Part shown: positions 11,035-19,961 of the stretch, piece by piece
Position numbering within the stretch: the stretch's first letter is position 1
How the letters are laid out: each line of letters opens with the position of its first letter
From: Asparagopsis taxiformis
Lineage: Eukaryota > Rhodophyta > Florideophyceae > Bonnemaisoniales > Bonnemaisoniaceae
DNA: 64,000 nt
Direction: 5' to 3'
Assembly: GCA_030407315.1 (NCBI GenBank)
Contig: JALQPE010002554.1
Span: forward strand, 1-64,000
Notes under the pieces: generated by a model
Seen by the model: only the letters and a program-made list of their open reading frames with translations
Databases searched by the model: none
What the model was told of the DNA's origin: nothing
Program-made: the position numbers and the translations under genes

Positions 11035-12093
11035 ACTGGACATGGGGATGTCCAGCTCAGATGCATTGCTGGCCAGACCAGAAAAAATATTGCAAAAAAA
11101 CATCGATTTCGGCGGTCGATTGTGCCGTACGGCACACCCCCATCTCAAAAACATGTTCACATGTGCATGTTTTTGAGAATAGCCCAAATTTTAATTCAAA
11201 TCAAGGTGTCTAATTTGGCCAGAACGGCCCCAGGCACCGGCCGCCGCCCCGAGTGGGGTTGTCACTGGCTTCTGTAAGCACTAACTGTAAGGCTAAATGG
11301 CGTCTCACGACGGGTCGATTTCAGGCTCAACACGTCAGGGACAGGTCTTGGTCCTTGTTCCATCATGGTCCCGCCTCACTGTCTCACGACCAACCTGAAA
11401 TGGACGTCCGGTGGATGTCGAGCTCAGATGCATTGCTGGCCAGCCCAGAAATTCTAAAATTTCGGGCAAAAAAAATCTTGCAAAAATCAACGATTTGGGC
11501 GGGTCGATTGTGCCGTACGGCACACCCCCATCTCAAAAACATGTTCACATGTGCATGTTTTTGAGAATAGCCCAAATTTTAATTCAAATCAAGGTGTCTA
11601 ATTTGGCCACAACGGCCCCAGGAACCGGAGCCGCCGCCCCGAGCGGGGTCATCACTGGCTTCTGTAAGCACTAACTGTGAGGCTAAATGGCGCCGAAAGA
11701 TGGGTCGATTCCAGGCTTCAAGCCTAAGTTATGCTAGGTACGCATCTTCTTCCGTGTTTCATAATGGTCCCGCCTTACTCCCTCAACACAAACACTACTC
11801 ACCCATCACGTTACTCATATTCCGTGCACTTTATATTAGTAGTGAACCCGCCTGTTTAGTTGCTGCAATGCGTGGATGTAGGCAGCACACGATCAACCTG
11901 AAATGGACGTCCGGTGGATGTCCAGCTCAGATGCACTGCTGGCCAGCCCAGAAATTCTAAAATTTCGGGCAGAAAAAATCTTGCAAAAATCAACGATTTG
12001 GGCGGTCGATTGTGCCGTACGGCACACCCCCATCTCAAAAACATGTTCACATGTGCATGTTTTTGAGAATAGCCCAAATTTTAACTCAAATCA
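11035..12093 (-). repeat. Array of three hp repeat units left of the dioxygenase gene
   Basis: Three units in reverse orientation (about 11035-11205, 11400-11598, 11900-12093) are joined by two different spacers containing TTTGGCC...AACGGCCCC and GTAAGCACTAACTGT motifs. Hairpin core of the first unit at 11144-11177, GTGCCGTACGGCAC at 11122-11135. The segment 11402-12093 is nearly identical to 16722-17415 on the other side of the dioxygenase gene. Confidence 0.85.
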
Positions 12094-12100
12094 GGGTGTT

Positions 12101-12170
12101 CCCCGGATAAAGGGGTGCTCGCAGCCGCCCCAAAAGCCGCCTAGCTTGACAGCTGTAATTTTAACACATT
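12101..12170 (+). promoter_or_regulatory. Probable promoter/5' region of ParB-dioxygenase gene
   Basis: This sequence resembles the region upstream of the coiled-coil gene, most clearly the E3 version at 43351-43420: both contain GGGGTGCTCGC, GCCGCCCC, GCC(T)AGC and AGCTGTAATTTTA in the same order. It sits directly downstream of hp unit 4 and 273 bp upstream of the ATG. No clear TATA box seen. Shared sequence suggests co-regulation of the two genes. Confidence 0.5.
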
Positions 12171-12442
12171 ACACATCAAGGACACTGCCTGCTTCACGCC
12201 ACCTCGTCAGGTTTCGAGAGCCCGACTCGGGCCCGTTCCGAACGGACACTCACATCTCGATTGCCTGTCTTGCATTCCAGCGGTCACGATAGGTGTGTAC
12301 CTAACAAAATTTCGGTTGTATTGTGTTATTATTTCCAGCGATTGGCGTTCACGACCATTCTTCAAGCAACGTGAAACCTACCATCCACATCACTCGAATA
12401 CGTCAACGTCAACCATCTCTTTTACTTTCCAACTCAACAATC

Positions 12443-15400
12443 ATGGCGGATACGCATTTCAGCAGTTTGTTTTCAACGGTTTGCGGCGATCAAGTGAGCG
12501 CGTCAGCGGAGTCGCGCGGACTCAAGCGCGGCGTCGATGTCAATTTGTTTGCGGACGTGGACGGTGCGGCTGTGCATATTGGGACGGCTTCGGTGAGCAC
12601 TGCTGGTGGCGATGTTGGCCTTCCGCGCACGCTGCACAACCACCAGCTGCCGGAAACCGACGAGGCGGACTATATCGTCGTGCGCAACATTGCGACTAAG
12701 GACAAGTTCAAGGACCTCCCGTTCCCGTACATGTTTGATGGCGCCGAGGGACCGCCGGAGACGATGGGTGGAGCATACGCCGCGGCGTTTTACCCTTGGG
12801 ATACTCGGATGATGCGCCCCGCTGCGGAGGATGGCCCTAGCGACATTCGTACCCCTGCTGCAGCGTCAAACTTCAACGCAGCGACGAACCAGGCCAGCTC
12901 GGGACGGATGCCCAGTACCGGTCCGGCAGGCGAAATCACTGGTTCGGGGGGTACGAAGCATCCAGCACGCTCCGTCCCGGTTTCGGGAGGCACGAAGCAT
13001 CCAGCACGCTCCGTCCCGGTTTCGGGAGGCACGAAGCGCCCTGTTCGCTCTGCCAGAGCCTCCAGTGGAGGCACGAAGCACCCTGCTCGCTCCAACGTCA
13101 CCGAAGCTACTACGCAGGACGTAACCGAGGTGGACGACGAACCGGAGGTGGCGGAGAGCATTCGTGAGCAGCAGGGGACGCAAATTACGGTGCCCAAGTT
13201 TGTGACGTCGGATTACGTCGGAGAAGGAGCGACTGTGTTGGTGAGGCAGCTAGTGGAACCGGCCGTGACCCTTCGGGATGTGAAAGAAGACCACGTGGAG
13301 GACCTGCGCAACAATATGTTGGCTGTGGGGTATGTGAGCTCTTCGCGTATCACTGTGACGGTGCTGAGGTCGCAGAACACGCATCTGCCCGCCGACACGC
13401 GTCTGTTCCAGAATGGCAAATTCCATGCCAATGCGAACGTGACCGTGATCGACGGACTGCATCGTCTCAATGCTATGCATAGCATTGCCGATGACTTCAC
13501 GCGCCTCACCCGTATGCACAGAACCAAGCTGCCACAGGACGCAAACCGCTTGCGCTGGGTTACTCAGCCTCTGGATGTGTACTACCTTCGCCGCAAGGAC
13601 AACAGTGATCTTCAGCCTCATGAGATCATCCACAAGAGTGCAGAGTCGAACCATACGACTGGGACGCAACTGACGGAGCGCTCCCTGGTTCGAATCTTGT
13701 CGTCCATCCAGCAGTTCATCCGTACGATTGCTGTTGCAAATAACGTGGAAAACGCTGGCGACTTGCGTGAGTCTGATGTCATCCGAACATTGTTCGAGGC
13801 GCAGTTCATGGGGATGATGAATTCAACGAACACGGCCCGGCGGTGGACGCGTTTGGCTATAGCAACGCTGAAGCATCCTGTTCTCGACGAAGTGTTGCGT
13901 GAGCTGAACAATTCCGAGCGCCGCTACGAGATTGGGATAACGCACCTGGACCACAAGATAGTGCGCGAGTTGCTGGAAGAAAACTTTGTCTTCGTCTTGC
14001 GTGGTCTTTCGGAGTACTTGAACCCTGCTCATGGTGGACGTCCGGATGGACGCTTTGACGTGAACGACTTCTATACATACGTCCGTCGCGTGACTGCAAT
14101 AGCAAATTCTCTGTACGCTGCGTTTGGGCGCCCAAAGAGTATTATGCGCAAGTCATTTCTGAGCACAGAGATGGCAATTGGGTCGGTTAAGCAGCCGAAG
14201 GAGTTGCAATGGCATCTCACCAATGCCATTGCAATGTATAGAGGGGACGACCGGAGCAGTGAGGTTCGAATGCGACGGAGAGCCACGCGTTTACAGGATT
14301 TGGAAACGAACTTGAAAGAGTTTTTCAATCCGACATTGAAGAAGAAGACTAAGGCTCGACGCAAACGCCGCCCTTCTGCTGCCAATGTGAGACTCACTCA
14401 CAAGAAGCAGCGGAATGTCGAACATGAGCCTGCTTCGCATGGCATCCGCCGCCGTTCACAGCGACTTCGCTCGACGGGGAGCACACGCCTCGAGGAAGAA
14501 GAGCCGGTTGTGGTACAACAATCCGCCGGGGAAGAAGAACAGGCCGTTGTTGATAAACCCACCGATCAACAACAAGCCACTGCTTCCGGTGATGAGGTTG
14601 ACGAAGACTCCGCCCGTTCCCCCGATTCTGCCGTTGAGATTGTCCCCCAAGATAACCAACGTGCTGGTGCGACTCCCTCCAACCAAGAATCTGTCCATAA
14701 CGTTTCGGACGAGGAAGAAAACAACAGTGCAGACGAGGGCCAAGTCGAAAGCAAGGGGGTCCGCGAAGTGACAATTACACTCACTGTTCCGGAAGGAGTC
14801 GAAGTCGATGAAGACGGTTACATCGTTCGTGACTCTCCTTCTGAACACGACCTCCTGTTCGACGACCGGATGCCATCTCTTCCCGACGATTTCGAAGTCA
14901 AAGACCGAGCTGAAGGGCATCATCTGGCGCAGCGTCCCGCGGACGTCATCGCATCGGTGAGGGTTGGTTGTCTGCCCCCGATTGAGCTCAGGTTGTTATT
15001 GGAGAGTGTGGAAATCGATGAGGAGGGCAGAGAGGTGAGGTATTTGAAGCAAGTGGCGATGGACCCTGTGTTTGAGGGGCTGCATATTCCGGAACAACAT
15101 CGGGCTCGTCATCTTGTTTTCGAGATCGACACCATCTATCCGATGTTTTTCGCAGCGTGGAAGATGGCTGCCAAGGCGATGTGTGAGCCTACATCGACGT
15201 TTCTACCCTCGAGGCTGGACTTCGCCCAGGTTGCGCGAATGTCTACAAGCTGGAAGGATTCGTATGAGGCCGGCACTGGTATGGCGTACTTCCACAATTG
15301 CCGAACGGAAATCAACGAGCGAGGGTATACGGTGATGCACAATTTCGCGGATGTAAGCTACCTCGATGCGTCGGACAAGTTCCCATTTGACTTGGGTCTC

Positions 15401-16438
15401 ATGGAAGAAATTCCTATCCAGGAATTGTTTCGGTACTTTTTGGGAACGTGGGAGGGGGAGGAGGTGCACAAGGACCCTGGGAACCGGCAGCTGTGGAGTC
15501 CCATTGTCAATACGGGGGACGATGAAACAGATGAGAAGAACCGGAATGAGGGGAGGGCTCGCTTCACGTCTACGCGCCACTGCCTGGTTGACTATGCCGA
15601 GAACGATGAGACGCATATCGACCGGTTCAAGTTTGTGACGCGGCGAGCCCTGCTGGATGTGTGGTTGGGAATCCTTGTCCGGCTGATAGGGATGGAGGAG
15701 TGCGGTTTACCGGGAGAAAAACTTGTCATGCCGGCATCTGGGGGACGGTTTTTGATAACGGGAAAGGGGTGTCCTCGGCAGGTCCCACACAATGATTTCC
15801 CTGTTCCTCCTCGCGACCGCAAAGATCAACTTCCGGGTTACTTTGTTATTGCCAACGGAGATGACCCATTCCCTATCTGGGTGTGTCCAGGGTCCCACAA
15901 GTACGTCTTTTCCAAAGCGCTGGAATTAGATATGTACGCCAAGACGATGAAGCTGAACAAGGTAATCGTTCCGCCACGTTCAGTCTTCATCGGTCACGGC
16001 TATGTACAACATGCCGGGGCAGGGCATGTCGACAGAGTTGTGTCACACACGACAACGAGGTATCACACGTATTTCAGGAATGCGTCGTATCCGATTCCCG
16101 ACAATGTTTCGTTTGGTTTCATCAGGCGGTTGGGATTCGAAGAAGAAGTAATCCCCAATGCTCCGCGCCGGTCTGCCAGGCAAAGTCAACCGGGACCTGT
16201 CAATGTTCGCCACAAGACAGTTGTTCCCATCCCGGTCAAGAAAGATCGTAGGCCGAAGACAGGGCAGCTCGGAATCATGCGGATGAAGACGACAGAAGCT
16301 CCCAAGAAGAGAACCCTCACACCGGGTGAAGAATTCATCTTGAGCAGATCAACTCCACAGTTGCCGATAACGCCTATTCTGCCGGGAGATCCTGAATATA
16401 GTGAGGACGAAGACGAAGAAGAATTTTCCGACGGCTAG
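12443..16438 (+). CDS. ParB-like domain plus 2-oxoglutarate/Fe(II) dioxygenase fusion (1331 aa)
   Basis: First in-frame ATG at 12443; frame open to TAG at 16436. Residues about 169-220 carry four SGGTKHPARS-type repeats. Residues about 259-352 resemble a ParB/sulfiredoxin-fold domain with the signature VIDGLHRLNAM (from 335). A mostly helical region follows, then a basic cluster (KKKTKARRKRR, about 632) like a nuclear signal and a long acidic, low-complexity linker. The C-terminal part has the full 2OG-Fe(II) oxygenase set: His1116-x-Asp1118 (HND), a PGSH motif at about 1149-1152, distal His1190 and Arg1206. The spacing fits a double-stranded beta-helix oxygenase (PhyH- or TET/JBP-like; subgroup uncertain). 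TET/JBP genes are reported to be linked to KDZ transposons in fungi, so oxidation of modified DNA bases is the most attractive role. It is the only copy in the window and is intact. Confidence 0.85.
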   Translation: MADTHFSSLFSTVCGDQVSASAESRGLKRGVDVNLFADVDGAAVHIGTASVSTAGGDVGLPRTLHNHQLPETDEADYIVVRNIATKDKFKDLPFPYMFDGAEGPPETMGGAYAAAFYPWDTRMMRPAAEDGPSDIRTPAAASNFNAATNQASSGRMPSTGPAGEITGSGGTKHPARSVPVSGGTKHPARSVPVSGGTKRPVRSARASSGGTKHPARSNVTEATTQDVTEVDDEPEVAESIREQQGTQITVPKFVTSDYVGEGATVLVRQLVEPAVTLRDVKEDHVEDLRNNMLAVGYVSSSRITVTVLRSQNTHLPADTRLFQNGKFHANANVTVIDGLHRLNAMHSIADDFTRLTRMHRTKLPQDANRLRWVTQPLDVYYLRRKDNSDLQPHEIIHKSAESNHTTGTQLTERSLVRILSSIQQFIRTIAVANNVENAGDLRESDVIRTLFEAQFMGMMNSTNTARRWTRLAIATLKHPVLDEVLRELNNSERRYEIGITHLDHKIVRELLEENFVFVLRGLSEYLNPAHGGRPDGRFDVNDFYTYVRRVTAIANSLYAAFGRPKSIMRKSFLSTEMAIGSVKQPKELQWHLTNAIAMYRGDDRSSEVRMRRRATRLQDLETNLKEFFNPTLKKKTKARRKRRPSAANVRLTHKKQRNVEHEPASHGIRRRSQRLRSTGSTRLEEEEPVVVQQSAGEEEQAVVDKPTDQQQATASGDEVDEDSARSPDSAVEIVPQDNQRAGATPSNQESVHNVSDEEENNSADEGQVESKGVREVTITLTVPEGVEVDEDGYIVRDSPSEHDLLFDDRMPSLPDDFEVKDRAEGHHLAQRPADVIASVRVGCLPPIELRLLLESVEIDEEGREVRYLKQVAMDPVFEGLHIPEQHRARHLVFEIDTIYPMFFAAWKMAAKAMCEPTSTFLPSRLDFAQVARMSTSWKDSYEAGTGMAYFHNCRTEINERGYTVMHNFADVSYLDASDKFPFDLGLMEEIPIQELFRYFLGTWEGEEVHKDPGNRQLWSPIVNTGDDETDEKNRNEGRARFTSTRHCLVDYAENDETHIDRFKFVTRRALLDVWLGILVRLIGMEECGLPGEKLVMPASGGRFLITGKGCPRQVPHNDFPVPPRDRKDQLPGYFVIANGDDPFPIWVCPGSHKYVFSKALELDMYAKTMKLNKVIVPPRSVFIGHGYVQHAGAGHVDRVVSHTTTRYHTYFRNASYPIPDNVSFGFIRRLGFEEEVIPNAPRRSARQSQPGPVNVRHKTVVPIPVKKDRRPKTGQLGIMRMKTTEAPKKRTLTPGEEFILSRSTPQLPITPILPGDPEYSEDEDEEEFSDG

Positions 16439-16719
16439 ATAGCTTAACAACTACTACTTTGGTAAACAATTATCGAGAATATAATCATCTCCTTTATCAC
16501 TTCCAATCTATGAACCTAGTATAATGTACTTCCGTTCCATGCTTTCAAACTAGATTGTCCATTCCCTCGTGGGTTGGAGCATGATTTCCAGGACGATTCC
16601 CTCACATCTCTAGACTCGATGGTCTATGCTAGAAATAGCAGAACAATTGGGTATGTACGTGCTTCATCGCCTACTTGCTTCCGGTAATGTGTGGCCGTGC
16701 ACGATACACGATCAACCTG
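16439..16719. other. 3' flank of the dioxygenase gene, no gene seen
   Basis: AT-rich unique sequence between the dioxygenase stop and the next hp array. It should hold the polyadenylation region but no AATAAA is evident. I see no ORF or structural motif. Confidence 0.5.
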
Positions 16720-18130
16720 AAATGGACGTCCGGTGGATGTCCAGCTCAGATGCATTGCTGGCCAGCCCAGAAATTCTAAAATTTCGGGCAAAAAAAATCT
16801 TGCAAAAATCAACGATTTGGGCGGGTCGATTGTGCCGTACGGCACACCCCCATCTCAAAAACATGTTCACATGTGCATGTTTTTGAGAATAGCCCAAATT
16901 TTAATTCAAATCAGGGCGTCTAATTTGGCCACAACGGCCCCAGGAACCGGAGCCGCCGCCCCGAGCGGGGTCATCACTGGCTTCTGTAAGCACTAACTGT
17001 GAGGCTAAATGGCGCCGAAAGATGGGTCGATTCCAGGCTTCAAGCCTAAGTTATGCTAGGTACGCATCTTCTTCCGTGTTTCATAATGGTCCCGCCTTAC
17101 TCCCTCAACACAAACACTACTCACCCATCACGTTACTCATATTCCGTGCACTTTATATTAGTAGTGAACCCGCCTGTTTAGTTGCTGCAATGCGTGGATG
17201 TAGGCAGCACACGATCAACCTGAAATGGACGTCCGGTGGATGTCCAGCTCAGATGCACTGCTGGCCAGCCCAGAAATTCTACAATTTCGGGCAGAAAAAA
17301 TCTTGCAAAAATCAACGATTTGGGCGGTCGATTGTGCCGTACGGCACACCCCCATCTCAAAAACATGTTCACATGTGCATGTTTTTGAGAATAGCCCAAA
17401 TTTTAATTCAAATCAAGGTGTCTAATTTGGCCAGAACGGCCCCAGGCACCGGCCGCCGCCCCGAGTGGGGTTGTCACTGGCTTCTGTAAGCACTAACTGT
17501 AAGGCTAAATGGCGTCTCACGACGGGTCGATTTCAGGCTCAACACGTCAGGGACAGGTCTTGGTCCTTGTTCCATCATGGTCCCGCCTCACTGTCTCACG
17601 ACCAACCTGAAATGGACGTCCGGTGGATGTCGAGCTCAGATGCATTGCTGGCCAGCCCAGAAATTCTAAATTTTCGGGCAAAAAAAATCTTGCAAAAATC
17701 AACGATTTGGGCGGGTCGATTGTGCCGTACGGCACACCCCCATCTCAAAAACATGTTCACATGTGCATGTTTTTGAGAATAGCCCAAATTTTAATTCTAA
17801 TCAGGGTGTCTAATTTGGCCACAACGGCCCCAGGAACCGACCGCCGGCCCCGATCGGGGGCTATCACTGGCGTCTGTAAGCACCAACTGTAAGCCGGAAC
17901 CGGCCACCGCCCCGATCGGGGCTATCACTGGCTTCTATAAGCACCAACTGTAAGCCAAAATAGCGTCTCACGAAGGGTCGATTTCAGGCTCAATACGTCA
18001 GGGAAAGGTCTTGGTCCTTGTTTCATCATGGTCCCGCCCCACTCTCTCACGACCAACCTGAAATGGACGTCCGGTGGATGTCCAGCTCGATTGCGTTGCT
18101 GGCCAGCCCAGAAATTCTAAAATTTCCGAA
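16720..18130 (-). repeat. Array of hp repeat units right of the dioxygenase gene
   Basis: Three full units (about 16720-16914, 17222-17415, 17610-17808) and one truncated unit (18058-18130), all in reverse orientation with spacers of 200-300 bp. The spacer order is the mirror of the left array: spacer y then x, against x then y at 11190-11900. Spacer x (11190-11400 and 17402-17612) appears identical in both arrays by eye. 17880-17960 contains a short duplication of the CCGATCGGGG / GCACCAACTGTAAGC block. Confidence 0.85.
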
Positions 18131-18255
18131 AAATCAATTTGGTGGCCCAGCATCTCCTGTGCCGAAAATTCCCGCACTCACTTCTGATATACGTCTAGAC
18201 GTGTTTCGCACTTGTACGCATCAGGGAAGGCGTCACGGAAGGTTGAGACTCAGTC

Positions 18256-18314
18256 TCAGACAACGCGGTACACAAGTAGCATAGCCTATGCTACTTGTGT
18301 ACCGCGTCGTCTGA
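18256..18314. repeat. Long near-perfect palindrome near the right end of E1
   Basis: Twenty-nine-base arms (one mismatch) with a single C at 18285 as the loop; the sequence reads GTACACAAGTAGCATAG into its complement. The matching places in N (about 47806-47830) and on N's other side (about 55345-55370) keep only one arm, so the palindrome is either specific to E1 or lost from N by deletion. Confidence 0.85.
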
Positions 18315-18512
18315 AATAGCGAGTAGTGTTTGTTGTATAGTTGTGGAGTATGCGTCTGGTGGTTTGTAAAGCTTGCAGAACGGGATAGGGATGTGGGTGG
18401 CCCTATTTTATGAATACATGAATACAAATATTCAGGGTTGACAAAGCGGAAAGGCATACGCTCATACATGTTTGAGATTGCATAGTGGAGAAAATATTTA
18501 CATCGAAATTTA

Positions 18513-19200
18513 CATGGAGCTGATGGAGGTTTTAAGGATGATGTATGGGAGGAAGAAAATTCTTCTTTGGTATGAGGATGTGTTCTGTAGGGGGGGGTTG
18601 GATGGAATCTTGGGATGGTACAGGGGGAGGTGGAAATGTACGGAGTGCGGGTTTAGACTGGAATGTGATTCGGAGAGGAGTGCTGACGAGCATATTATGG
18701 GGATTAGAGAGACGCTGCGGGGTGTTGGGGGTAGTGAGGGCGGAGGAGGTGTTTAGGTGGGACCGTAGGAGGCTGTGGTTGAAGGCGCCGAGAGGAGGGG
18801 GTTTAGGAAAGTGAGGAGAAAGAGGGGGAGGGGGGTGGCGTCTGTTCTGGCTGTGGTGAGTGGGGATGTGATGGAGAAGAAGGGGGTTATTGTATTTGGG
18901 GAGGGAGGGGAGTGGGAGGAAGGGTGCGAAGTGGGGGGTTCAACCCTTATCAAGTTGATATGTGGCTCAGAGAGAGGATGTTTCTGAGGAGACGGCGGGG
19001 GAGCGGGAGTGTGGGCCGGTGGTGGTGCTGTATACGGTATCTAAGATGCGGATGGCGTGGGGGGCATGGAGCAGCTGAGGGAGGGAGGGGATGGAGCAGG
19101 TCGGGCACGGGATGGGGAGTGAGAGGTTTTCGAAGAGTAAGCTGCAGGGGAAGTTTGTGGAGAAGGCGAAGGAGAGGGGTTGAAGGTAGAGGAGAGAGGT
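18513..19200 (+). pseudogene. Degenerate zinc-finger ORF near the right terminus (E1)
   Basis: A purine-rich region whose plus-strand reading is shared with N (minus strand, 46905-47649). From a Met at about 18513 it encodes a basic helix, KKILLWYEDVF, then WKCTECGF...CD...H, a Cys2-His/Cys zinc-finger-like motif, then ETLRGVG. The frame breaks at about 18726 in E1, while N continues into VVRAEEVFRWDRRR. A downstream VVVxYTVSKMRMAW stretch is conserved between the copies in changing frames. This pattern suggests a decayed short gene. The Pro/Ser/His-rich minus-strand ORFs here look like low-complexity shadows. Role unknown; possibly a DNA-binding helper. Confidence 0.4.
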
Positions 19201-19519
19201 ATTGAAGAACAATACGTTGCAAAGGTGATGGGGGAGAGCATGGTCGAGGAGTTAGGGGTGTTTTTCCTTATTCTGAGGTAGTATGAGGACTGGTTATACG
19301 AAATCTGTACGGTAAAGCCGAAAAGTAGGTATGGAATGGAGGTGTGCACCGTGGAAGCGGGGACAGGTAGCTGAAAATGCGCGCTAGAGTGGTATTGGGG
19401 GTGTTTGAGGTACAGTACGGGGGAGGTGAGCACCAACAGGAAGGGGGTGTGAGCGAGAGGATGAAAAAATTAAAGACGAAATTGGAGTCGACCGACAAGG
19501 AAAATTAGAGTGGTCGCCG

Positions 19520-19824
19520 TGATGGATGGATGCGGACATCCATGTCGAGCACGGCGGCAGAAATTTCTGGGGTCGAAATTTTTGAATTTCTGAACCGGCG
19601 CCCGTCCTAGGCGGACATAGACATGGTGGAAGTCCATCCCGAGGAGGACATCCGTGGTACTAGAAACAATGAATGTCGTCCTAGTAATACTAGACGTACT
19701 AGACCGCATGGACGTCCGGTTCTAGGCGGACATCCAAAAATACTGGACAACATGGACGTCCGCCTAGTAATACTAGGTGTACTAGAGGTTGTGGACGTCC
19801 GCGTCCATTTCCGAGAACACAGAC
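19520..19824 (+). repeat. Right-end subterminal repeats and terminal inverted repeat of E1
   Basis: Dense copies of GGACGTCC or GGACATCC and of CTAGTAATACTAG-like palindromes, finishing in the 33-bp terminal inverted repeat 19792-19824. The same block appears inverted at 46313-46625 in N. The motifs recur in the left-end tandem repeats and at the edge of every hp unit. They are good candidates for transposase or accessory-protein binding sites. Confidence 0.75.
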
Positions 19825-19961
19825 GTGCGATCTAGTTACGCAAACCATAGCCTCTCCAACTGTCCGCTTCATCTTGTCTCTTTCTTCTTCCGTACAAGGA
19901 GGATTCCTAATTATGGAATCTGGAGAAGTATTAGTTTTGCTGCGATAGGTTGACAGTCCAG

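Larger units (their letters stand above)
1..19824 (+). mobile_element. Giant DNA transposon E1 (near-complete copy; left ~0.64 kb outside window)
   Basis: Position 1 corresponds to 36760 in copy E3, whose left terminus is visible at 36116, so E1 starts about 644 bp before the window and is about 20.5 kb long. Its right terminus at 19792-19824 is an imperfect 33-bp inverted repeat of the left terminus (two mismatches), beginning GTCTGTGTT inward from the outer end. Contents in order: transposase, coiled-coil protein, DNA methyltransferase-SET fusion, ParB-dioxygenase fusion and zinc-finger ORF, separated by copies of a ~200-bp hairpin repeat. The GTGC just outside (19825-19828) matches the 4-bp flank seen at other copies. 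The family boundary is supported by four other termini in the window. Superfamily assignment (CACTA/KDZ/Plavaka-like) rests on recalled transposase motifs and is an inference. Confidence 0.85.

Noticed and set aside
11253..11674. Short ORFs recurring in each hp unit (about 60-150 codons on both strands) as genes
   Set aside because: They follow the hairpin and palindromes in all frames and both strands, as expected for repeat shadows.
13469..13489. 20-bp palindrome around ATGCAT inside the dioxygenase gene
   Set aside because: Within conserved coding sequence of the ParB-like domain; likely chance.
7076..18130. hp units as LTRs of a retrotransposon
   Set aside because: Too many units, in both orientations, without reverse transcriptase or integrase between them; the outer boundaries are inverted repeats with a 4-bp duplication.
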